NCBI GenBank assembly: GCA_964030475.1
Contig: CAXIPT010000001.1
Coordinates: forward strand, 23,234,956-23,298,955
DNA length: 64,000 bases
Reading direction: 5' to 3'
Source of the DNA: Tethya wilhelma
Lineage: Eukaryota > Porifera > Demospongiae > Tethyida > Tethyidae
The position numbers were made by a program, and so were the translations under genes. Position 1 is the stretch's first letter; every line of letters begins with the position of its first letter. The notes beneath the pieces were generated by a model. The model was not told the origin of the DNA. It saw only the letters and a list, made by a program, of their open reading frames with translations, and did not search any database. Below, piece by piece: positions 55,914 to 64,000 of this stretch.

Positions 55914-58845
55914 ATGGCGAATTTTAAGCAAGTTTTGTTTTTGGTTACACTGTGCCTTCAACCTCTATTACATGGAGCTGTAGTCCCTTGTCCACAGCTC
56001 TCAGCTGGACAAACCCGCTACCAGCTGATTAAACAGTACTTCACCCAAGGATACGACTACGGACTGATAGTGTTGTTTATGTGCTGTATCCATGGTATAT
56101 CAATATTCGTGAGACAACTCAAGAGGATCCTGAGAGAAATGAACTTGAAAAGGAGGAAGCGTCTTTCTCAGAGAAATATTGCACGCATAAGATCTTTAAT
56201 ATTGGTGAGTGATAGTGTTCTATCCATACACAGTCTGTCACGGATGCCTGAGTCAGTGATGAGTCAGAGTCACCTCAGTCAGCTTCATTATTTAATCTAT
56301 AGACTGAACTTCAAGATTCTGGTAGCCTTCTTGGGTACAGGGCAATGTGGAAACGTCTACAAATTAGGCACAAGGTGTTTGTACCAAGGTATGTGTACAG
56401 TAACTGAGCTAACTTAACTGCATGAGTGTCTTTTATTCTTTCTATGATATGATATTATTTACTGGTGCACTGCAGCTGGTCATCCCATGTGTGCTTGACT
56501 CTATAAACACACTTCAATTGCCATTTAATTCTATAGATGATTTGTCTTTACTGAACTTAAAATTTGTATGATTATAGAATATGGATCATACCTTTCACTG
56601 CAGACACATAGTAATGAAGTTATTGGCAGAGATATCCCCAAGTGATAGTGCAAGAAGAAAGAAAAATGCTTTATGTCGGAGGATTTATTACAACAAAGTA
56701 ATGCATGGTCATTGTTATCAATAGTGCTTCCAAGTAAAAGGCACCAAAGAATTCTCCCATGTGTATTTTGTACATACTCTTTCAAACTCATTAACATCCA
56801 GAGTGGTTTGGCACCCGCCATGAAAACTAGACCATTATAGGGGGAATCCTATAGCTTTTTACAATGTTATATACTGAATTTTACTGTGCCTTAACAATAT
56901 ACTATAGGGTCCAAACTATGTCTGGCACGTTGATGGCTATGACAAGTTGAAACACTATGGCTTTGCCATCCATGGTTGTATTGATGGGTAAGTGTATATA
57001 AGTGCTTTTGACATTCCTCATGTAATAAAATTCAAAAGCATGCATGTAAAGTGAATCAGTATGGTTCGAGTTTGCTGGTATATTAAATTCTATAATTATC
57101 TGATCTGAATTACATTTAATTTATTGATTGCCATGTAATTCAGGTTCTTTTAGTTGCTTTTCCAGCTTGCTGCACTTTACCAGTCATTATTAACATGTCA
57201 TTCATGATAATGACATTTGACCACACCTTTACTTATTAAACACACAGTGTTATCGTCCTGATGCAATTAAGCTCAAACAGACGGACATTCTTTTTTTTCT
57301 TTATCTGAGACTCTTCATAATTGTTTATATGACTTATTTTCAGATACTCTCGCAGAATAATGTGGTTAAATGTTGCTTCTTCAAACAACAACCCTGCATA
57401 TGTTGCCAAATTCTATTTAGATTGTGTACAACAATTAAAAGGTAACTCGTGATATCAGTTGACTCTAGCTGTTGCGTGCATGATTCCTAAATGACGTGTA
57501 ATATGCCACAACAACAAATGGTCCATGGGTATTTGATGAGCTATAACCTAACCTACTCAGGTTTCATCACTGAAAAATCTGACTCAGGCTATTATGTATA
57601 TGCATGCATGCAGGCACACTCACTTCCAGTTATATTGCTATGGAAACTATGACTGAGTTACTATAACGAATATTGATATGGAATTTAGAAATGTGTTCAA
57701 ACAGGAACGGGAAGTTTGTGTGAAACTGGCTTAATTGAGGCCTGCATATGTTTTACGTTATACATAACATTGTATTAATTTTTCTTTGAATAAATTTGTT
57801 ATGGTAATATAAAGTATCATTTACACTACCACTTCAATGTCAATGATTCTATAGGAACACCGAGAATCCTCAGATGTGACTGTGGTACAGAGAATTCAAA
57901 CTTGGCTTTTATTCAGCCTTTTTTGCGTAGACATGGATCTGATGTATTTTCTAATGATATGGACAGCTTCCGGTATGGTCGATCTGTATCTAATCAGGTG
58001 AATATTACTATCTATACCCCCTACACTTCAGTAGCTAGATATAATATAAATTTATAACATGCACATATAGCGTATAGAAGCTTGGTGGGCACATCTTAGA
58101 CGGTCCTTTGCTCAGTGGTGGCTGGAGCTATTTCAGGTCTGGGTCTATAGCATATAAATATAGGATCATCACTACACGTCATGCAATAATTATTATGCTT
58201 GTATTGTAGGGTTTGAAACATGCTAATCTCTTCAGAGACTGTACCACACCACATGTAAGAATTAATACCATTCTATATATGCAGAAATTGACAAGAATGT
58301 TTATTAATTGTCATACATTATGATTGTGAACTCAACACTCATGCACGTGCAGAGACTGTATTCGATTTAGCTTCATGCACATAATTCTAAAGGAACTTGA
58401 TCGTACTGCTTCAGAATGGAATTCTCATAGGATTAGAAGGAACAGAAGGAATAATCTTCCAAGTGGTACACCTGATCAGCTGTTCTTTTTACCAGAATAT
58501 ACAGGTGTTAATGATAATATATTCAAAACATTAAACTTTGTAAATGCATGTTAGCATCCAATTATATATAATTATTGTAATAATAATGGAACTAAATATC
58601 ATGTGTGCATCAATGACTATGATATTTTACTAGATGGAAGAAACTACTTGTGTCCACTTGATGACAGGGATGTTCCTGTTGTTGTCCAATATGTACAAGA
58701 CCCTGATCCTCCAGTATCACTTGAGTTTATTGAGGCTGCTTGTTTACTAATGGATGAAAATAACTTGACATTCCCACAAAGTGTCACTGATGCTATTGAC
58801 TTTCATATATCCTTGACTACATTGTTTGAGAATGAAATTGCCTAA
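55914..58845 (+). CDS. DDE integrase-core protein, ten exons, apparently intact
   Basis: Exons: 55914-56204, 56303-56388, 56604-56697, 56908-56987, 57344-57441, 57855-57997, 58071-58136, 58210-58254, 58353-58504 and 58634-58845. All junctions join in phase except exon 8/9, where the obvious sites do not; an earlier donor at 58241 with acceptor AG 58354 would. Residues ~35-85 form a helix-turn-helix (IKQYFTQGYDYGLIVLF, RQLKRILREMNLKRR). LGYRAMWKRLQIRHKVFVPR follows. The core has WHVDGYDKLKHYGFAIHG (Asp 1), ILRCDCGTEN (Asp 2, 58 residues later) and SNQRIEAWWAHLRR (Glu, 41 residues later): a DD41E triad. The end (LPSGTPDQLFFLPEY) matches the uncharacterised animal integrase-core family I recall from fish, cnidarians and sponges. 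The hydrophobic first 22 residues may not be in the mature start. A nuclear DNA-binding role is inferred. Confidence 0.85.
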
Positions 58846-59664
58846 TTATAATACAATTGTTCCAAACTGGGCATGTATATAGCAAATGTGATAGAAAACT
58901 CCAATTTTGAAAAGGCATGCTTAGAAATGGAAAAGTCGAGAATGGAAATGGAAAAGTTAAGAATGGAAATGGAAAAATCGAGATTGGAAATGCTAGTTGA
59001 TTTTGGAATGGCCCTTCTGGGCTACCGTAATTTTCAGTGCCTGTTTCTTCTTCAGTCATCATGTCAGCAGTTATGTCTCTCCACATTTTGGTCATACGTT
59101 TGGATTTCTTTTTCAATACTGCCTTCTGTCTTCTGTCAAAAAGCTATAACAAAAAAACAAGTGTAAATGGAGAACAAAAACCAGTATTAACATACCCTTT
59201 GTTGACGAGAACGAATACGCATTTTCTTCTTGCTACATTCAGTCTTTTCCTTTTCTTTTTCATGAAGGGTTTTCCGGTATGTTCGACAACCATCTATATA
59301 GATTCATAAGGTTGATTGTTTAAGATAAATATTACGAGTCATGTGTACCTCTGATTTGTTTATCTGAAAATTCCTGGTTTCCAACCTCTTTAATAACACT
59401 CAACAACTTTCCGGTTGTGTTCACTGTCAATCCTGTAGAGAAAGATAATAATAAACTAAAAGTAGTGTATACCTCTCATCACAGTGAAATTTGTTTTCAT
59501 CATCAAAGGAAGAATGGATTGTACGGATCTGAAACTATAATTATCACAATACTCATTATAGCACAATCACGCATTGCCAAGTATTTTTTGTGTGTAACAA
59601 ACCTGTAATTCCGGTGGTGTTCGTCTAACTCTCTTTTTATTTCCATCATCACTAGAACTGCTGC
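58817..59664 (-). CDS. Basic coiled-coil protein convergent with the integrase-like gene; frame of 5' exons uncertain
   Basis: Exons (minus): about 59664-59603, 59528-59473, 59432-59349, 59293-59196 and 59125-58817. The last three join cleanly: GKLLSVIKEVGNQEFSDKQI, DGCRTYRKTLHEKEKEK, then KKKSKRMTKMWRDITADMM with acidic EEETGTE. The first two give a nuclear-looking reading (SSSSDDGNKKRVRRTPPELQ, IRTIHSSFDDENKF), but their splice phase fits a different frame. This points to a one-base error or decay. Further upstream (59710-59870) coiled-coil-like codons (KLQDIETRLKTLE) also need a frameshift. The C-terminus enters the 21-bp repeat at 58905-59029, giving a Phe/Pro-rich tail, and overlaps the integrase-like gene's last 29 bases. 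Family not recognised. Confidence 0.55.
58905..59029. repeat. 21-bp tandem repeat, inverted relative to 43835-43975
   Basis: Units GAATGGAAATGGAAAAGTCG, then GGAATGGCCCTTCTGGGC. Same element as at 43.8 kb; it overlaps the end of the minus-strand reading frame. Confidence 0.9.
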
Positions 59665-60291
59665 TACCTGAGGGGATGTGGAACTTGAAAAGGCAGGGGG
59701 ACGTTATTCAAGAGTTTTAAGTCTTGTTTCAATATCTTGTAACTTTGGCTAAAATCAGTGAATGCAGAGTCTATTTTACTTTCCATTATCTGTATCAGAT
59801 CATGAAAAGCATTGCCAGATTGAGTGTTGGTGAAACCTGGCTGCTGAGGTAAGGTTTCTCCAGGCTGCCAGTTCTCAGCTGTTCAAATCTTGAATAACTA
59901 CCNCGAATAACTCACGAACAGAAAATGCAAATTGGACAGGACTTGGACGAATCTGCTCAGCTCTCCAACCCGAATAAAATATATAAAAAGCACTTTGCTG
60001 CTCTTCTGGGAACTTGGAGAAACAAAACTCGCCATACAAAGCAATGCGAGCCGTTTAGCGTTCTTTCTAATTAAGTTGGATGAATGCTTCGTTTTATACT
60101 ATGGCCAAACCCACCTTCAGGTTTGGGGGTATTAGTATGTTCTTCTGCTGGGAAGGACATAAAGATGCAATGCATAAATGAATGGGAGTGCACAAAAACA
60201 ACTACAAGACTGTTGGCGCAAAGCAACTTGAAAGCAAAAACTGACTGTGCAATATGCATGTAGCACACAAATTAAGGCTATCATACACTAG
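59665..60291. other. Upstream part of the coiled-coil gene and spacer
   Basis: 59710-59870 has long minus-strand open stretches with MESKIDSAF-like helical codons, probably an upstream exon. A gap base lies at 59903. Nothing supported from 59910 to 60291. Confidence 0.45.
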
Positions 60292-60466
60292 GCAACAAGT
60301 TGCCTAGCAATTTGTTGCCTGCAACATCCCAAAGTACAGCAGGCATTGAGAGAAGCAACATGTTGCTCGAAATAGAAAGCTTCTCTAATCCAAGCAACAT
60401 GTTGTTTCTCTCAATATCTGCTGTACTTTGGGATGTTGCAAGCAACAAATTGCTGGCGACTTGTTC
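60292..60466. repeat. Foldback repeat with ~75-bp arms
   Basis: Arm 60292-60367 (GCAACAAGTTGCCTAGCAAT to AGCAACATGTTGCT) pairs with 60393-60466 with a handful of mismatches. The ends themselves contain internal CAACAAGTTG palindromes. Confidence 0.9.
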
Positions 60467-61639
60467 AGTCGTTCCGCCAATTGCGCGCTCACGTGAATTT
60501 ATTTACACTAGTGACGTCAGTTTTGTTGTAAAAATGGGCGTTCTCAGCAGACCACGTGTTGTCGGTGCGTTTTAACTCTTTTGAGCGATCTCAAGCAGTG
60601 CAAAGCGTTGAGCGAAAATGTAAAGGACTTTGAAGATATTGGTGAGTAAAAAAATGCACCATCTTTGTCCCAAATGCTATGCGCACATGATATAGACAGT
60701 TATGTATGTGTACAATCATGTTTGAACAGCTATTATCAGTTGTTTTTTTTTTAAATTAATGCGACTCAGTGATTCACAGCATGTTTAGCTAACACTCAAA
60801 CAAACCAGAAGGAGGACACAATCTGGTAATTCAAGTACAGCTGTGTCTAAGATCTTGGCTCCAAACCATTGAGTAACTCCAGTAAGTAAATATCGTATAG
60901 AAAGGGTTAATCGGGATCAAAGGTCGCTGGCCTAGTACATTAGGATTGGAGCACACTTGGTCGCCTCGTAGTTTTTGTTGAGCGTGTAGGAACAAGATTA
61001 TACTGTACAGAAGGAAAGAAAGTTCTGTCTTCTTCCAGTATTCCAGCTGATAAAGGCAATGCATTGTCACAAACGCTCTCTGCGCAGATCTTGTGGGCTA
61101 TATCAGGGCCCCGTTTTTACATACAAAAAGATCTCTGATCGCTGATGTTTTTTTCCAGGATATACCATTCTTGCTGCAACTAGTCTAGTAATGTACTGCA
61201 TATTTATTCTGCTATAAGCTAAATAACTTTCTAATGAATTATTCATGATTTTTTTGCCTGGAAAATAAAATTGTATGGGCAGTATAGGACTTCCGGTCCA
61301 TTGGCGGAACGACTGTGTTGCTGTGTGTATGATAACCTCAGTTATGTGCATCACTTTCTTACTCACGTGAGCTTGAGTTTGAAAGTACATAGAAAAATGG
61401 CAGAGCATGCATGCTGTGTCACTCAGTTGTCGACAATAAAACCAGATCCATTCCACATGGTTTATTTGGGCAGGCCAATAATTTATATAGTTCATAAATT
61501 ATTTTTGTGTACCATACGTATGTATCTCATAATTTCAAGTAAAAAAGTGCCATACAAGATCAAGCACTGAGACATACCGTTGCAAATTGTCCTCCTTGGC
61601 TTCCCTCCACTTTTGGTGCGTTCAAATACCCTTACTAAG
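60467..61639. other. Spacer, no gene recognised
   Basis: A phrase near 60470-60550 (CAGTCGTTCCGCCAATTGCG, CACGTGAATTTATTTACACT) and another near 61285-61380 (TCCATTGGCGGAACGACTGTG, CTCACGTGAGC) are partly inverted relatives, so a larger foldback of about 900 bp is possible. Confidence 0.4.
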
Positions 61640-62036
61640 CTCCAATAGAGCTCTTGCATTTGACGTCATCAGCCACGCCCACCCAAGAAATCTTGCTTGG
61701 ATTGAGCTGCAAAAATTTCTAGACAATTGTGGCCTTCCAATCAGTTCATATTTCAAGTTTGAAGGCTTAACTCCAAGTAGATTATTTTATATAAATTTTT
61801 GAAAGTTGATAGTTTTGTACTGATCACATAGGCGTATGGCAAATTTTGCCATACGCCTATGTGAATAATACAAAAAGTGACAACTTTAAAAAATTATATA
61901 AAATAAATCATAAGAGATTAAGCCTTGAAATTTGAAATTTCAACTTATCTCGCCAATACAAATTTTTAGAATTAATTACAGCGGTTAATTAAAAGTTATT
62001 AAAAATCGATGACGTAATTGCAAGAGCTCTATAGGA
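61640..62036. repeat. ~400-bp foldback element with a perfect central palindrome
   Basis: Outer ends CCAATAGAGCTCTTGCA and TGCAAGAGCTCTATAGG are inverted, as are TGACGTCATC/GATGACGTAA and GAAGGCTTAA/TTAAGCCTTG. The centre 61824-61864 is a perfect 20+1+20 palindrome (TCACATAGGCGTATGGCAAA and its complement). Confidence 0.9.
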
Positions 62037-62645
62037 CCATTTGCAGGTTCTTTCTTGTCCACGTGTAGATTTTTGCTGAACTGGCAGATTTCAAACAAAA
62101 TTACGTCATAAAGCGCAAGTGTGGGGCGCGGTTAAATAAGTACCTTTGACGCAACGTGACGTACATAGTCCGCACGTGCAATCTACCTCTCGTGGGCGCG
62201 GTCGACTACATCTTTGCGCGGGGTATTACATCATCGGTTTTAGAGTGGGCACGTGTTTAGGTACTGATCTCAAAATGCGTCACAAGCAGCACGTGCACAG
62301 TGCAAGTGCAACAACGGCGCGCGCAAGACGGCCAGCTGGATAGCATTACATCATTCAAATTAGAATAGTGGCATCTAAGTCTGACGACCAAATACCATAG
62401 ACTAGCTGCAGGTACTGCTGTCACGTGATGCTTTTGGAGTTCCCGGGAAAGAACGCGAAAGTGAATAGCTCTTGGATGAAAGGCCTACAGGCCCTGACAA
62501 GCCAGACAGAGAATCTCCCAACGATGGCCTTCCCATTCGTGTCAAAAAAAGGTACCCCCCGCCTGGATCCGGCACGGCCACCTTAAGCTATTCAAATTTT
62601 TGAATGAGGCTTTTTTTTTAAGGCTAGGGATTTCATCCCTCATAC

Positions 62646-62685
<40 letters not shown>

Positions 62686-63257
62686 AAAGATAGAGCGATG
62701 TATTTACATAAGTGCTTGTTTTAGCCTTTATTCTCAATTCTGAGAAGTTGTCTAGGCTTACTTGTGTAAATTATGTTCCCCTTGCCAAGTTTACTATTTT
62801 CTATCCACATTTGTAGATCTGTGGAGCATGAAGTTTGTATATACTCTTTGTACTCTTAGCTGTCCAAATCAACTAATGTCAGCTTATGTTACACATGTTA
62901 TCACGCCCCGTCTTAACAGACATATTGCTCACGTGAGCAGTTTCCAATCCCGGTTACGTAGTCTATAATATCTATGGTTTGAGTCGAGTCAGGAAGTCTG
63001 ACGGTTCATGTTTGAGGCTGTTAATTTTTTTTTTTTTTCCACTGGCTGTGGGTCTACACATACACACACAAGTCCCACTCCTCATATAGCGAGCTGCGAC
63101 ACAGTTTCTGCTGAGAACAGAGTTCAACAGACGTGTCTGACAGGCCGGATTGCATACACAACAAGGTTAGTTTAGCTAATACCTTGGGCTACGGCTGTGG
63201 GAACGTATTCATTCATTTTTTTTTTCCTGTTTCCCCCCAAACTCCTGGTTCTGAAGT
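62037..63257. other. GC-richer upstream region of the last gene
   Basis: CpG and CACGTG motifs cluster at 62060-62350, a promoter-like composition. (TG)n lies at 62648-62683. A non-coding 5' exon probably ends at the donor AACAAG|GTTAGT (63166), before the ATG at 63258. Confidence 0.5.
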
Positions 63258-63960
63258 ATGGCAGAAAGACTGAAATACCCTGCTTGGTCGTCACCCCGCC
63301 TGGTGCTAAACAAAATCCCTGTACGAAAGGTTAGTTTGCTTGAAATGATACATAATTTGTGTATTGGTTACCTCATAGATATTAGGTTACTTGTTTCTAA
63401 TATCTATAGTTACTTTAACTCAAATTTTTCTATCTTTCTCCAACAGGAGTTTTGGTATGCTGTCTGTAGTTTATTTCCCATCCGTGCTTCATCGGAATTG
63501 GATGCCACCCGAATGATTGACCTAGCCAAGAACGAACTTACCAGGGTTGGTGACCCTGACCATCCAAATTTACTTTGCATGGATGGAAAATTCTACATGG
63601 TCAACAGATCTGCAAATCATTCAGTGTACATGTTTAAATTTGAAAAACAACTTGCAGCTTCAGCAGTTCACCGGTCGCAATTTGTGGTATCAACAAAAAC
63701 TGTGCCAACAAACTCAATTTTGCCAGGATGTGGGGAAACCTTGGAGTTTTTTATAGACTTTATACTGATACCAACCTCTCTTTTGCAGAACATATTTACT
63801 GCAAGTGATGTCGATATCACTGAAAAGCTACAGAAGCTCAAAACTTGGCATGATGAGCACGAGTTGGAAGTAGGGGAGCTGGCTCGAAATAGAGGGTTGT
63901 TGACTCAGGTCGACAAATATTTACACAGTATCACAAAATACGACTTGATGCAAGCGTACT
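63258..63960 (+). CDS. Unrecognised gene, first two coding exons; runs into adapter sequence
   Basis: Exon 1 63258-63329 (MAERLKYPAWSSPRLVLNKI..) ends at AAAG|GTTAGT. Exon 2 starts at 63447 after CAACAG and stays open to the window end in the same frame: EFWYAVCSLFPIRASSELDA, MIDLAKNELTRVGDPDHP, LEFFIDFILIPTSLLQ, LKTWHDEHELEVGELARNRG. No signal peptide. One moderately hydrophobic stretch (LEFFIDFILIP) is probably buried, not a membrane span. I do not recognise the family. A possible alternative is an exon end or intron at TTGCAG (63787). Codons after 63960 are adapter, not gene. Confidence 0.7.
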
Positions 63961-63990
63961 TCTCTTATACACATCTGACGCTGCCGACGA
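63961..63990. other. Illumina Nextera adapter remnant
   Basis: TCTCTTATACACATCTGACG followed by CTGCCGACGA is an exact 30-base match to the reverse complement of the Nextera transposase read-1 adapter as I know it. The last ten bases (63991-64000) are probably index or further adapter sequence. Confidence 0.95.
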
Positions 63991-64000
63991 AGATAGGGTT

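Overview
The window looks like a stretch of animal nuclear genome from a draft assembly, most probably a demosponge. Genes have short spliceosomal introns with GT-AG boundaries (one is GC-AG). The intergenic DNA is AT-rich and packed with inverted-repeat elements. The gene content fits what is known of sponges: a kinase/coiled-coil/Kelch protein, an Ig-domain gene, an orphan type II membrane protein with a Cys-rich C-terminal domain, and BEL/Pao and LINE remnants. The species assignment is inference. Gaps at 3017-3032, 9375, 26787, 36391, 55060 and 59903, and a sequencing-adapter remnant at 63961-63990, show that long-range order here should be treated with care.

Layout. 1-734: 5' part of an Ig-domain gene on the minus strand. 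1548-21595: a plus-strand asparagine synthetase domain-containing gene (ASNSD1-like), missing its first exon(s). Its introns hold a complete kinase-Kelch gene (5307-7685, minus), a truncated Kelch copy, an FHA exon, a second copy of three of its own exons (9376-10089), a type II membrane protein gene (12945-14351, minus) and a six-exon gene of unknown function (14654-16553, minus). 22198-25410: a frameshifted Ig-like fragment and a 677-residue single-exon orphan with an F-box-like N-terminus.

25411-43980 is mostly mobile and repetitive DNA. It contains tRNA-derived SINE traces, a long near-perfect hairpin (29684-29946), a dead BEL/Pao retrotransposon (30780-36390) split by two terminal-inverted-repeat (TIR) elements, several copies of one foldback element family, and tandem repeats. 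44757-45941 is a multi-exon protein kinase (minus) with an altered catalytic loop. 47537-48470 is a LINE fragment with an apparent micro-inversion. 50040-51543 is an inverted duplicate of the last two ASNSD1-like exons with their introns.

55434-63958 is gene-dense again. A small minus-strand gene and a DDE integrase-like gene (55914-58845, ten exons) share a short bidirectional promoter. The integrase-like gene converges on a basic coiled-coil gene whose C-terminus runs into a tandem repeat. After two foldback elements, an unrecognised gene begins at 63258 and runs off the window into adapter sequence. The DDE gene and its neighbour are the best candidates for something functionally new: an intron-rich, apparently intact transposase or integrase-like gene, possibly domesticated.
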